Source: Usitatibacter palustris (GTDB lineage: Bacteria; Pseudomonadota; Gammaproteobacteria; Burkholderiales; Usitatibacteraceae). Taken from it: 64,000 nt of DNA. Within the stretch, counting starts at the first letter, position 1. Each line of letters starts with the position of its first letter. The stretch spans positions 3,100,001-3,164,000 of the forward strand of contig NZ_CP053073.1 in assembly GCF_013003985.1 (NCBI RefSeq), read 5' to 3'. The notes under the pieces are model-generated. The model saw nothing but the letters and a program-made list of their open reading frames with translations, was not told where the DNA came from and did not search any database. Below, piece after piece: positions 8,459 to 16,832 of this stretch. The position numbers were made by a program, and so were the translations under genes.

Positions 8459-9373
8459 ATGGTTGATGCGCTCCGTCGCTTTCTCGACAGCGATGTGTTC
8501 TACAGCTTCAAGCGGTCGCCGGCGGTGATCATCGCCGCGTCGCTGGCGATGATCTTCATCGTGGCCGCGGTGTTCGCGAACTGGGTCGCGCCACACAATC
8601 CGTTCGACCTGAAGACGCTGAACCTCCTCGATGCCTTCACGCCGCCCGCGGGCTCGGAACGGGGCAACCCCCAGTACCTGCTCGGTACGGATGACCAGGG
8701 CCGCGACGTCCTCTCGACGATCATCTACGGCTCGCGGATGTCACTGCTCGTGGGTTTCTTCGCGACGATGCTCGCGATGGTGGTGGGCGTGACGCTCGGC
8801 CTCATCAGCGGCTACGCGGGCGGCAAGATCGACGCCTTCATCATGCGCGTGGCCGATATCCAGCTCTCCTTCCCGGCGATCCTGATCGCGCTCCTGATCG
8901 ACGGCGTCGCACGCGCGGCGCTTCCCCGCGGCTCGCACGACCAGGTCGTGGTCTACGTGCTGATCCTCGCGATCGCCGCCTCGGGCTGGGTGAACTACGC
9001 GCGCACGGTGCGCAGCTCGACCATGGTCGAACGCAACAAGGAATATGTTCAAGCAGCCCGCGTGATCGGCCGGCATCCGCTCGCGATCATGTTTACGCAT
9101 GTGCTCCCGAACGTACTCGGTCCCGTCCTGGTGCTCGCGACCCTTCAGGTGGGCAACGCGATCATCACCGAATCGTCGCTCTCGTTCCTCGGCGTGGGCG
9201 TGCCGCCGACGCAGCCTTCGCTCGGAACACTGATCCGCGTGGGCAACGATTTCCTCTTCTCAGGCGAGTGGTGGATCACCGTGTTCCCTGGGTTGGCCCT
9301 GGTCATGCTCGTGCTCTCGATCAACGTGCTGGGCGACTGGCTGCGCGACGCCCTCAACCCGAAGCTTCGGTGA
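8459..9373 (+). CDS. dppC: Peptide-type ABC transporter permease, DppC family
   Basis: This 304-residue permease pairs with the DppB-type protein. An N-terminal cytoplasmic tail and first helix (SPAVIIAASLAMIFIVAAVF) precede the long periplasmic loop with LLGTDDQGRDVLSTIIYGSR, a hallmark of DppC/OppC. The EAA loop reads NKEYVQAARVIGRHPLAIMF near residues 195-215. The ATG at 8459 gives the usual short N-terminal tail. The TGA overlaps the ATG of the RidA gene (TGATG), so translation is probably coupled. Confidence 0.93.
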   Translation: MVDALRRFLDSDVFYSFKRSPAVIIAASLAMIFIVAAVFANWVAPHNPFDLKTLNLLDAFTPPAGSERGNPQYLLGTDDQGRDVLSTIIYGSRMSLLVGFFATMLAMVVGVTLGLISGYAGGKIDAFIMRVADIQLSFPAILIALLIDGVARAALPRGSHDQVVVYVLILAIAASGWVNYARTVRSSTMVERNKEYVQAARVIGRHPLAIMFTHVLPNVLGPVLVLATLQVGNAIITESSLSFLGVGVPPTQPSLGTLIRVGNDFLFSGEWWITVFPGLALVMLVLSINVLGDWLRDALNPKLR

Positions 9374-9765
9374 TGACGGACCGCCAGAACATCGCGAGCG
9401 GCGCGCCCTGGGAGCCTATCGTGGGTTACTCGCGCGCCGTGCGCGTTGGGAACCACATCTGGGTCGCGGGCACCACGGCCACCGCTGCCGACGGCACGAT
9501 CGTCGGCAAGGGCGACCCGCGCGCCCAGACGGTGCGGGTGCTGGAGAACATCGGTGCGGCTCTCGCCAAGGCCGGCGCGGCGTTCCGGCACGTCGTTCGC
9601 TCGCGGATCTTCGTGACCGACATCGCGCACTGGGAAGTCATCGGGCGCGCGCATGGCGAAGTGTTCAGCGCGATTCGCCCCGCCTGCACGCTGGTGCAGG
9701 TCACCCGGTTGGTCGATCCCGACATGCTCGTCGAGATCGAGGTCGATGCCTACGTGAACGACTGA
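9373..9765 (+). CDS. RidA/YjgF-family enamine/imine deaminase-like protein
   Basis: This 130-residue single-domain protein of the RidA family hydrolyses reactive enamine or imine intermediates from amino-acid metabolism in studied members, working as a cytosolic trimer. The sequence shows the usual SRAVRVGNHIWVAGTTA opening strands and a C-terminal ARPACTLVQV-like strand (here RPACTLVQVTRLVDPDMLVEIEVDA). Arg105 of the family's substrate-binding site appears to be present in IRPACT. The ATG at 9373 overlaps the permease stop; a long in-frame upstream extension is rejected because it is only the DppC gene read in another frame. Its place inside a transport operon suggests the imported ligand is an amino-acid derivative (inference). 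Confidence 0.88.
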   Translation: MTDRQNIASGAPWEPIVGYSRAVRVGNHIWVAGTTATAADGTIVGKGDPRAQTVRVLENIGAALAKAGAAFRHVVRSRIFVTDIAHWEVIGRAHGEVFSAIRPACTLVQVTRLVDPDMLVEIEVDAYVND

Positions 9766-9781
9766 GCGAAGGAGAGACCCC

Positions 9782-10189
9782 ATGAACCTGAAGATCCTCG
9801 CTGCCCTTCCCGCGCTCTTCGCGAGCGCCGCCCTGGCCGGTCCCTATGACCAGCCCTGGTCCATCGTCGAGAGCGGCGACCGGGCCGAGACGAAAAAGGA
9901 CGCGACCGTCGCCATCACCAAGGTCGACGGCAAGAGCACCCGCAGCACCCGCAAATCCGATCCGATCGAGCCCGGCAAGCACGTCATCACCGTTTCGTAC
10001 GAGACCGCGAACTCGATCAGCACCGACCGCTACCGCGAGATGACGATGGATCTCGAGGGTTGCACGCGCTACCGCGTCGTCGCGCGCTACGTGACGAGGA
10101 TGGACCCGAAGTGGGAGCCGCACGTGTACCCCGAGCCCATCCCCGAATGCGTGAAGCAGTTCAAGAAGAAGGAAGACCCGAAAAAGTGA
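9782..10189 (+). CDS. Small secreted protein of unknown function
   Basis: I do not recognise a family. The 135-residue product begins with a Sec signal, MNLKILAALPALFASAALAG, and has a mature part of about 115 residues rich in charged and beta-forming residues. The middle part (VDGKSTRSTRKSDPIEPGKH, then strands with VITVSYE) resembles the short beta-sandwich repeats used to bind or display ligands, but this is weak. Two cysteines (in LEGCTRY and IPECVK) could form a disulfide. The end is lysine-rich. An AAGGAGA ribosome site precedes the ATG and the TGA overlaps the GTG of the next ATPase gene, so it belongs to the operon. Confidence 0.75.
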   Translation: MNLKILAALPALFASAALAGPYDQPWSIVESGDRAETKKDATVAITKVDGKSTRSTRKSDPIEPGKHVITVSYETANSISTDRYREMTMDLEGCTRYRVVARYVTRMDPKWEPHVYPEPIPECVKQFKKKEDPKK

Positions 10190-11172
10190 GCACGGTCGCC
10201 CCGCTCCTCTCGGTCCGCAACCTGCGCGTCGAATTCAACACGCGGCGCGGAACGCTCGTCGCCGTCGACGACGTGAGCTTCGACATCGCGCCCGGTGAAG
10301 TGCTGGGCGTGGTCGGCGAATCGGGCGCGGGAAAATCCATCACCGGCACCGCGATCATCGGCCTGCTCGAACCGCCTGGCCGCATCGCCGCGGGCGAGAT
10401 CCTCCTCGAAGGCAATCGCATCGACAACCTGCCCCCCGAGGCGATGCGCAAGATCCGCGGCCGCCAGATCGGCGCGATCTTCCAGGACCCGCTCACGTCG
10501 CTGAACCCGCTGTATTCGGTGGGCCGGCAGATCATCGAGACGATCCAGACGCACCTGCCGATGAATGCCGAGCAGGCGCGCAAGCGCGCGATCGAGTTGC
10601 TGCAGGAAGTGGGCATTCCGGCGGCCGAGCGGCGCATCGATCACTTCCCGCACCAGTTCTCCGGCGGCATGCGCCAGCGCGTCGTGATCGCCCTCGCCCT
10701 TTGCGCGAATCCGAAACTGATCATCGCCGACGAGCCGACGACCGCGCTCGACGTCTCCATCCAGGCGCAGATCATCCAGCTCCTGAAGCGCCTCGGGCGC
10801 GAGCACGGCACCTCGGTGATGCTGGTCACGCACGACATGGGCGTGATCGCCGAGACCGCCGATCGCGTCGCGGTGATGTATGCCGGACGCATTGCGGAGA
10901 TCGGTCCCGTGCAGGACGTGATCCACCATCCGAAGCATCCCTACACCGTGGGCCTCATGGGCTCGATCCCCGCGATCGGCCAGGACGTCGAGCGCCTGCC
11001 GCAGATCGAAGGCTCGATGCCGCGCCTCACCGCCATTCCCGCCGGCTGCGCGTTCAATCCGCGTTGCCCGCACGTGTTCGATCGTTGCCGCGTCGAGCGG
11101 CCCGACCTGCTGCCCGCCGGCAAGACGCGCGCGGCCTGCTGGCTGCTCGCGAAGGAAACGACCCATGCCTGA
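10186..11172 (+). CDS. dppD: Peptide-type ABC transporter ATP-binding protein, DppD family
   Basis: This 328-residue ATPase has Walker A GESGAGKS (about residue 45), the signature FSGGMRQRV, Walker [13 protein letters not shown] and a C-terminal oligopeptide-transporter extension with the cysteine pattern [15 protein letters not shown], which in some relatives binds an iron-sulfur cluster. The GTG at 10186 overlaps the TGA of the preceding gene (GTGA). An in-frame ATG 126 bases upstream would overlap that gene extensively and adds no family sequence. The gene overlaps the next ATPase gene by eight bases. Confidence 0.93.
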   Translation: MSTVAPLLSVRNLRVEFNTRRGTLVAVDDVSFDIAPGEVLGVVGESGAGKSITGTAIIGLLEPPGRIAAGEILLEGNRIDNLPPEAMRKIRGRQIGAIFQDPLTSLNPLYSVGRQIIETIQTHLPMNAEQARKRAIELLQEVGIPAAERRIDHFPHQFSGGMRQRVVIALALCANPKLIIADEPTTALDVSIQAQIIQLLKRLGREHGTSVMLVTHDMGVIAETADRVAVMYAGRIAEIGPVQDVIHHPKHPYTVGLMGSIPAIGQDVERLPQIEGSMPRLTAIPAGCAFNPRCPHVFDRCRVERPDLLPAGKTRAACWLLAKETTHA

Positions 11173-12184
11173 CGGCGCCTCCCCGAAGCCGCTGCTCGAG
11201 GTGCGCGACCTCGCGCGCAGCTTCGACGTCTCGCGCCCGTGGTTGAACCGCGTGCTCGAAGGTTCGCCCAAGCAGATCCTGAAGGCGGTCGACGGCGTGT
11301 CCTTCACGATCAACCGCGGCGAGACGCTCTCGCTCGTGGGCGAATCGGGCTGCGGCAAGTCCACCGTCGCGCGACTGATCTGCGGGCTCTATGCGCCCAC
11401 GCGCGGCTCGGTCATCTTCGACGGCGTGAATCTGGGCGACATCAAGTCGCGCAACGAGATGCTCACGATGCGCCGGCGCTTCCAGATGATCTTCCAGGAT
11501 CCGTACGCGAGCCTCAATCCGCGCTGGCGGGTCGAGCGCATCGTCGCCGAGCCGATCCGCTCGCATGACTTGATTGCCACCGACGAGGGCATCCACAAGC
11601 GCGTGGGTGAGCTTCTCTCGGACGTGCGCCTCTCGCCGCTCGACGGCGTGAAGTACCCGCACGAGTTCTCCGGCGGACAGCGGCAGCGCATCTCGATCGC
11701 GCGCGCGCTGTCGTCCAATCCCGAGTTCCTGGTGTGCGACGAGCCGACCAGCGCGCTCGACGTCTCCGTGCAGGCGCAGATCCTCAACCTCATGAAGGAC
11801 CTGCAGCGCGAGCACGGGCTGACCTACCTGTTCATTTCACACAACCTCGCCGTGGTCTCGCACATCTCCACGCGCGTGGGCGTGATGTACCTCGGTCGGA
11901 TTGTCGAAATTGCCGACACGAAGACGCTCTTCAATCAGCCGCTGCACCCCTACACGCAGATGCTGCAGAGCGCGATTCCCGACATCACGATGTCCGGCAA
12001 GGCCCGCACGCCCGTGGCCGGTGAAGTACCGAACCCGCTCGATCCGCCGCCCGGTTGCGCGTTCAACCCGCGCTGCCCGTTCGCCAACGAGCGTTGCCGC
12101 GCCGAGCGTCCGGAGCTGAAGACCTTCGGGGCGACGCAGGTCGCTTGCCACGCCGTCGAAGAAGGCCGCATTCCCCTCAAGTAA
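11165..12184 (+). CDS. dppF: Peptide-type ABC transporter ATP-binding protein, DppF family
   Basis: This 339-residue partner ATPase has Walker A GESGCGKS near residue 60, the Q-loop in [13 protein letters not shown], signature FSGGQRQRI, Walker [13 protein letters not shown] and the same C-terminal motif with [14 protein letters not shown]. The DppD/DppF order, and the usual insert before Walker A ([20 protein letters not shown]), identify it as the F-type subunit. It ends the operon and its last eight bases overlap the end of a convergent membrane-protein gene, so no terminator fits between them. Confidence 0.93.
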   Translation: MPDGASPKPLLEVRDLARSFDVSRPWLNRVLEGSPKQILKAVDGVSFTINRGETLSLVGESGCGKSTVARLICGLYAPTRGSVIFDGVNLGDIKSRNEMLTMRRRFQMIFQDPYASLNPRWRVERIVAEPIRSHDLIATDEGIHKRVGELLSDVRLSPLDGVKYPHEFSGGQRQRISIARALSSNPEFLVCDEPTSALDVSVQAQILNLMKDLQREHGLTYLFISHNLAVVSHISTRVGVMYLGRIVEIADTKTLFNQPLHPYTQMLQSAIPDITMSGKARTPVAGEVPNPLDPPPGCAFNPRCPFANERCRAERPELKTFGATQVACHAVEEGRIPLK

Positions 12185-13184
12185 GCGATTCGAGGTAGCG
12201 CTTCGCTTCCTGTGCGAGGTAGTGACCCGGGTATTTCGCGAGGACGTGCTGGAGGATCTTCCGCGCCATGTCCTTGTTGTCGAGGTCTTCGGCCATGACC
12301 TTCGCGGAGAGCAGGTACACGTCGGGGATCAGCGCGTGCCCCGGATTGATCTTGTCGAAGCCTCGCAACGCGGCGACCGCGATCTGCGGATCTCCCGCAG
12401 CTCGCGCCGCCTTCGCGATGGGCAGGACGTCCTCGGGCTTCGAGAGCCGGAATGCAGGATCAACCGCGAGGCTTCGCTTGAAGGTCTCGAGCTTGCGCGC
12501 GAGCTCCTCGGCGGGGTCGACCTTCGGCGCGGTCGCCAACGGCGGCAGGTTGCCCGATGCAGGCCCGGTCATCGAGCCGATGCTGACGGAGCCGCGTGCG
12601 CCGGGCTTCTTGGGCACGTCCGGCGCTTCACCGCCCATCACCGCCGAGAGCGAGCGCTTGTCGCCGGTCATCTTCCGCCGGATCCAGTAGGCGAGCAGGA
12701 TGATCCCGGCGAGAGCGCCCACCAGCCACTTCCATTTCTTGCGCAGGCTGAGGTTGCCGAAGAACGACTGCTTGTCGATCGTGATCGACTTTTCGCCGAC
12801 CTTCTCGCCATTGAGGTACTGCGTGAACGTGAAGACGCCGCCGTCGGAGTCGTCGGTCTCCATGCCGCACACGGAGTAGCCCCCGGGCTCGGCCGAGGCG
12901 AAGTTCTCCGTGTCGTCGAGGTTCGTGTCGGGACCCGTGATGACGCAACGCAGCGTGGAGTGCGGTACCGGACCATTCCACTGGATCCAGTAGATGACGT
13001 CGTCGCCGCCCTTGGCCCGCGAGATGGGATTGCGCGGGACGAATGAGGTGCCGTCGGTGAGCACCATGTTCGCGAAGCCGTCGCGCTTCACCGTGGGAAA
13101 TTGCGCGGCCGACTGGGCGAAGGCGGCGAGCGAGGCCGCCAGACCCAGGAGGACCTTGCAAATAAAGGTGGGGGTGCGCGGCAC
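12177..13184 (-). CDS. Membrane protein with secreted N-terminal domain and TPR-like C-terminal region
   Basis: No named family is recognised. The 335-residue protein has a signal sequence (about 1-28), then an extracytoplasmic domain of about 120 residues with two cysteines (RCVITG, VCGMET) that may pair. One membrane helix follows ([20 protein letters not shown], about 153-172). A cytoplasmic part with a disordered linker leads to a helical, TPR-like end containing [20 protein letters not shown] and [20 protein letters not shown]. The GTG start at 13184 is supported by TATAGT only six bases upstream on this strand. The topology suggests a link between periplasm and a cytoplasmic partner (inference). 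Confidence 0.72.
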   Translation of the reverse strand: MPRTPTFICKVLLGLAASLAAFAQSAAQFPTVKRDGFANMVLTDGTSFVPRNPISRAKGGDDVIYWIQWNGPVPHSTLRCVITGPDTNLDDTENFASAEPGGYSVCGMETDDSDGGVFTFTQYLNGEKVGEKSITIDKQSFFGNLSLRKKWKWLVGALAGIILLAYWIRRKMTGDKRSLSAVMGGEAPDVPKKPGARGSVSIGSMTGPASGNLPPLATAPKVDPAEELARKLETFKRSLAVDPAFRLSKPEDVLPIAKAARAAGDPQIAVAALRGFDKINPGHALIPDVYLLSAKVMAEDLDNKDMARKILQHVLAKYPGHYLAQEAKRYLESLT

Positions 13185-13190
13185 GGCGCC

Positions 13191-13196
13191 ACTATA
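13191..13196 (-). promoter_or_regulatory. Leaderless-type -10 of the 335-residue membrane protein gene
   Basis: On the minus strand TATAGT is followed by GGCGCC and the GTG start, six bases of spacing. The expected transcription start coincides with the start codon. No ribosome site is visible. Confidence 0.5.
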
Positions 13197-13220
13197 CCGG
13201 CATTGTCACAAACGCCAAAA

Positions 13221-13715
13221 CTACTTGAGGAGCCGCATCCGGAAATTGCCCGCGCCCGCCGTCTCCGCCGCGGCGTCCAGGCGCATGCGCTCGTCGTCAC
13301 TCTGCTCCCACGACTCGAACCCCAGCCCGCGATAGACGGCCTGCGCGCGAAGGTTGTCGTGGCGCACATGCAGCCATACGAAGGTGACGTCGGCGCGTGA
13401 CATCGCGCGATCGACGAACTGCGTGAGTGCTGCCTTGCCGGTGCCCCGCTCCTTCTCCGCGACGAGAAGGCGCTTCACGTAGATCCCCGCGCCTTCGGCC
13501 ACGCAGTCATACGAAATGAGGTAGCCCGCTGCGGAGCCGTCGCGCTCGATGATCTCGTGGCTGCGGCCGCGCTCACCGTGGATGGCCGCGAGGTGTTCCG
13601 CGTCCTCCCACTGGCCGATGAGCTTCACGTTGTCCACGTGACGTTCGAGCGCGGTGATGAAGGCGAGGTCGGATTCCCGCGACGGGCGCAGGGTGATGGC
13701 CGGGGCTTTTTCCAT
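13221..13715 (-). CDS. GNAT-family N-acetyltransferase
   Basis: This 164-residue protein has the GNAT layout: beta1 ITLRPSRESDLAFITALER, a middle part with SAAGYLISYD, the acetyl-CoA loop in VKRLLVAEKERGTGKAAL (canonical pattern R-x-x-G-x-G/A, here RGTGKA) and the C-terminal NLRAQAVYRGLGFES, typical of amino-group acetyltransferases. The substrate is unknown. The ATG at 13715 is chosen over one 33 bases upstream because TATAGT lies seven bases before it. The gene shares an overlapping -10 with the divergent MBOAT gene, whose start is only 22 bases away. Confidence 0.88.
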   Translation of the reverse strand: MEKAPAITLRPSRESDLAFITALERHVDNVKLIGQWEDAEHLAAIHGERGRSHEIIERDGSAAGYLISYDCVAEGAGIYVKRLLVAEKERGTGKAALTQFVDRAMSRADVTFVWLHVRHDNLRAQAVYRGLGFESWEQSDDERMRLDAAAETAGAGNFRMRLLK

Positions 13716-13722
13716 ACCCGCG

Positions 13723-13730
13723 ACTATAAT
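13723..13730. promoter_or_regulatory. Overlapping divergent -10 elements of the GNAT and MBOAT genes
   Basis: The eight bases ACTATAAT read TATAAT on the plus strand (13725-13730) and TATAGT on the minus strand (13728-13723). Each hexamer is seven bases from its start codon: GTG at 13738 on the plus strand and ATG at 13715 on the minus strand. This is a symmetric, bidirectional promoter with both predicted mRNAs leaderless. Confidence 0.55.
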
Positions 13731-13737
13731 CGCGCCC

Positions 13738-15174
13738 GTGCTCTTCAATTCGTACGAATTCCTCCTCGCCTTCCTGCCGCTCGCGGTCCTGGGCTATTTC
13801 GCGCTGAAGGGCCACGGCAACCTCTTCCTGGTCGCGGCTTCGCTGTTCTTCTATGCCTGGTGGCGCGTGGAGTTCATCGCGCTGCTGATTGCGAGCATCG
13901 CGGTCAACTTCACGATCGGGCGGGCGATCGTGCAGCGCGCGGCCCGGGGCGAGGCCACGAAGGCGCTCCTCGTCGCGGGCATCGCCTTCGATCTCCTCCT
14001 GCTGGGCTACTTCAAGTACGCGAACTTCTTCGCGGAGAACGTCGCGGCATTGCTGGGCATCGCGGTGCCGAAGCTCGACGTGGTGCTGCCGATCGGCATC
14101 AGCTTCTTCACGTTCACGCAGATCGCGTTCCTGGTCGATGCGCACCAGAAGAAGGCCGCGGAGCCGAACCTCACGAACTACGCGCTGTTCGTCACGTACT
14201 TCCCGCACCTGCTCGCGGGACCGATCCTGCATCACCGCGAGATGATGCCGCAGTTCGCCGACGCCTCCTTGAAGCGCGTGGACTGGGACAACGTCGCACG
14301 CGGCCTTGCACTCCTCGCCATCGGCCTCGCGAAGAAAGTCCTCATCGCCGATCCGCTCTCCGTGTGGGCCAACGCCGGCTTCGCCGCGGCGCCCACGCTC
14401 GGGTTTGGCGATGCGTGGCTCGCGACGCTCTGCTACACGCTGCAGCTCTACTTCGACTTCAGCGGCTACACCGACATGGCGCTGGGCATGGCGCTGATGA
14501 TGAACATCCGCCTGCCCGAGAATTTCAACTCGCCCTATCGCAGCCGCAACCTGCAGGACTTCTGGCGCCGCTGGCACATGACGCTGATGCGCTTCCTGCG
14601 CGACTACGTGTACATCCCGCTCGGGGGCAATCGGCGCGGTGCGACACTCACGGCCGCGTTCCTCGTGCTCACGTTCACGCTGGGCGGCCTCTGGCACGGC
14701 GCCAACTGGACCTTCGTGCTATGGGGCCTCGCCAACGGGCTCGGGCTCGTGGTGGTGCGCCTGTGGTCTCGCACGGGCATCGCGATGCCGGTGTTCCTCG
14801 CCTGGGCGATCACCTTCCTCGCGGTGAACCTGGGCTGGGTGCTATTCCGCGCGCCCGATCTCGCGACGGCCGGCAGCATGTACCAGGCGCTCGTCGGTGC
14901 GCACGGGTTCGGCGCGCTGACCGTGACGGAGTGGCGCTGGATCCCGTCGCTTCCGCAGCTCACGCTCGCTTCCGCAGCCACGAATTGGGACAACGTCTCC
15001 ACGTTCATCACGCTGCTCGCTGCTGGCTTCATCGCCGCGTGGCCGCGCAACTCCATGGCGATCGTGCGCGAGATGCGCTTCGGCTGGCCGCTGCAGGCCG
15101 CGACGGCGCTCGCCCTCGTGGCCGGCGTGCTGGCGCTGGCCAATCCCACCGAGTTTCTCTACTTCAACTTCTGA
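13738..15174 (+). CDS. MBOAT-family membrane-bound O-acyltransferase (AlgI-like)
   Basis: This 478-residue polytopic membrane protein of the AlgI/DltB class moves an acyl (often acetyl) group across the inner membrane onto an extracytoplasmic sugar or polymer. It starts with the family-typical LFNSYEFLLAFLPLAVLGYF and has the conserved core FWRRWHMTLMRFLRDYVYIP followed by GGLWHGANWTFVLWG, whose His is the conserved MBOAT catalytic residue. The GTG start is supported by the canonical N-terminus and by TATAAT seven bases upstream. Its stop overlaps the start of the next gene, probably its periplasmic partner. Confidence 0.92.
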   Translation: MLFNSYEFLLAFLPLAVLGYFALKGHGNLFLVAASLFFYAWWRVEFIALLIASIAVNFTIGRAIVQRAARGEATKALLVAGIAFDLLLLGYFKYANFFAENVAALLGIAVPKLDVVLPIGISFFTFTQIAFLVDAHQKKAAEPNLTNYALFVTYFPHLLAGPILHHREMMPQFADASLKRVDWDNVARGLALLAIGLAKKVLIADPLSVWANAGFAAAPTLGFGDAWLATLCYTLQLYFDFSGYTDMALGMALMMNIRLPENFNSPYRSRNLQDFWRRWHMTLMRFLRDYVYIPLGGNRRGATLTAAFLVLTFTLGGLWHGANWTFVLWGLANGLGLVVVRLWSRTGIAMPVFLAWAITFLAVNLGWVLFRAPDLATAGSMYQALVGAHGFGALTVTEWRWIPSLPQLTLASAATNWDNVSTFITLLAAGFIAAWPRNSMAIVREMRFGWPLQAATALALVAGVLALANPTEFLYFNF

Positions 15175-16235
15175 TGATGGGCCGCGCCTTCGTCCGCAAC
15201 GTGCTGATCGCGACCCTCGCGGGCCTCGCGGCGTGCGCGGCGTTCAACTACGCGATCGATCCGTACCAGCAGTACCGGATCCCGACGTCGTACGCGCCGC
15301 GCTTCTACGCCGCGTTCCAGCGCTATGAGAATCCCGGCCTCGCGCGGCACTACGACTTCGACCGCATCGTCCTGGGCTCCTCGATGGCCGAGAACATTCC
15401 GGGAAGCCTGGTCGACGAAGCATTCAAGGGCGGCAAGACGATCAACCTTTCGCTCTCGGCGATGACCGCGTACGACGCACGCCGCGTGCTCGAGGTGGCA
15501 CTCGCTCGCGGCACCGTGAAGCAGGTGATCTACGCGCCCGACTTCAACTCGTTCTCGAAGGGTGTGGACCACTCGGGCTTCCCGCAGGCGCATCCGGGGT
15601 TCCTCTACGACAACGCCGTGTGGAACGACTATCCCTACCTGCTTTCGATCGCGACGCTTCGGAAATCCGCGGAGATCGCGATGGACCTGCGCATCAACCG
15701 GTTCTCCACCGATCGCGACAAGCCGTGGTACTGGGCCAACGCCTATGCGTTCGGCCCGCGCTTCGCGGTGGCGGGGATCGATCCGAAGCAGGTCGGGAAG
15801 AACTTCCGCGACTTCCCGCGCACGCTGCCGGGCATGCAGGCGAGCTTCCGCGCGAACATCGAGCCGCTCCTGCGCGACAACCCCAAGACGGAGTTCGTCT
15901 TCGTGTACCTGCCCTTCTCGATCCTCGTCTGGGCCGACTTCGTGCAGCGCGGCGAGCTGGAGACGGCGCTCGCCTTCAAGCGCTGGTCGTTCCACGAACT
16001 CCAGAAATACCCCAACGCGCGCGTCCACGATTTCCAGGCGCGCACCGAGTTCCAGGGGCTGCAGCACTACAAGGACATCTATCACCACTCACCCGCGATC
16101 TCCTCGCGCGTGATCTGGGAGATGGCGCGGGGTCAGGAGCGCGTCACCGCGGAGAACCTCGAGGCGGGACTCGCCCAGCTGCGGGCCACCGCGCTCGCGG
16201 CCGATCCCGTCCGCTTGGTCGACGAAGCAAAGTAG
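15174..16235 (+). CDS. Exported SGNH/DltD-like protein, MBOAT partner
   Basis: This 353-residue protein has an N-terminal membrane anchor (FVRNVLIATLAGLAACAAF) and an extracytoplasmic domain. The segment DFDRIVLGSSMAENIPGSLV carries the GSS block expected for the nucleophile of SGNH-type esterase/transferase folds such as AlgJ, AlgX or DltD. HYKDIYHHSPAISSRV near the C-terminus holds a D-x-x-H-like His. Partners of MBOAT proteins commonly have this fold, and the ATG overlaps the MBOAT stop (TGATG). The likely job is O-acylation of a surface glycan (inference); the polymer is unknown, and no glycan synthesis genes are nearby. The gene ends Ala-Lys-TAG inside a long palindrome. Confidence 0.75.
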   Translation: MMGRAFVRNVLIATLAGLAACAAFNYAIDPYQQYRIPTSYAPRFYAAFQRYENPGLARHYDFDRIVLGSSMAENIPGSLVDEAFKGGKTINLSLSAMTAYDARRVLEVALARGTVKQVIYAPDFNSFSKGVDHSGFPQAHPGFLYDNAVWNDYPYLLSIATLRKSAEIAMDLRINRFSTDRDKPWYWANAYAFGPRFAVAGIDPKQVGKNFRDFPRTLPGMQASFRANIEPLLRDNPKTEFVFVYLPFSILVWADFVQRGELETALAFKRWSFHELQKYPNARVHDFQARTEFQGLQHYKDIYHHSPAISSRVIWEMARGQERVTAENLEAGLAQLRATALAADPVRLVDEAK

Positions 16236-16383
16236 AGGGGTCAGATCCTTTAACTTTATTTTCCTTGTAAAGAAAACAGTCCATTGGAACGGTTGCGCTC
16301 GTACAGTGCACCCACGCAACCGTTCCAATGGACTGTTTTCTTTACAAGGAAAATAAAGTTAAAGGATCTGACCCCTCTACTTT
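16229..16383. terminator. Long palindrome at convergent gene ends (GGGGTCAG family, copy 2)
   Basis: Perfect 69-base arms (16229-16297 and 16315-16383) flank a 17-base spacer. The outer 20 bases match copy 1 (AGTAGAGGGGTCAGATC, then CTTTA) and the inner part is different. The left arm holds the TAG of the SGNH-like gene and the right arm holds the TAG of the DUF2214 gene. It fills the 141-base gap between the genes. It would form a very strong hairpin on either strand; no transposase is nearby. Confidence 0.8.
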
Positions 16384-16829
16384 CCCAACCCCCGCGCCAT
16401 GACCACGGCGAAGACGGGAACCATGGCTAGCAGGTGAAGCTCGATGAGGACGACGCGCCGCATGCTGACGCGGTCGGCTTCCGTGAGCTCCCACGTCGGG
16501 TTGCTGTTCACCGCGCGGCGCCAGCGCAGGAACGTGAGCGTGGGCTTGATCGACAGGAGGCCCGCCGCGAGGAAGAGCCCGACCTTCACGTAGATGGGCC
16601 AGGCGTGGAGGTAGAAGTCAGAACCCTTCGCGCCGTAGAAGAGCCGCAGCAGGCCCGTGATGAACACCAGCCCCGCCGATGCGCCGTAGACCATGTCCAC
16701 GATGGCGAGGCGGCGGATGGCCGTGGCGTCCAGCGGCGAACGCAGCATGATGAGCTGGCACGACAGGAACGCGAAGAGGATGAAGATCGCGATGAAGTGC
16801 AGGTAGGCGAGCAGTGCGTCGAGCCACAT
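16377..16829 (-). CDS. DUF2214-family membrane protein
   Basis: This 150-residue inner-membrane protein has four predicted helices: about 5-28 (LLAYLHFIAIFILFAFLSCQ), 42-64, 80-98 and 125-147. The charged patch between helices two and three (FYGAKGSDFYLHAWPIYVKV) and RVSMRRVVLIELHLLAMVPV match the DUF2214 pattern. Function is unknown for the family. It begins three bases after the aminotransferase stop and is probably co-transcribed. The final codons Gly-Lys-TAG lie within the long palindrome. Confidence 0.82.
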   Translation of the reverse strand: MWLDALLAYLHFIAIFILFAFLSCQLIMLRSPLDATAIRRLAIVDMVYGASAGLVFITGLLRLFYGAKGSDFYLHAWPIYVKVGLFLAAGLLSIKPTLTFLRWRRAVNSNPTWELTEADRVSMRRVVLIELHLLAMVPVFAVVMARGLGK

Positions 16830-16832
16830 GGG

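Noticed and set aside
8398..8466. 22-codon frame with ATG overlapping the dppB stop
   Set aside because: It is too short and has no recognisable sequence; it may only be a coupling leader.
13557..16235. Single long frame through the MBOAT and SGNH-like genes
   Set aside because: The first part is in the wrong frame for the MBOAT protein, whose motifs lie in another frame. Only the last 353 codons are a real gene.
16229..16383. Insertion sequence ends
   Set aside because: The arms enclose only 17 bases and no transposase is present, and no target duplication is visible.
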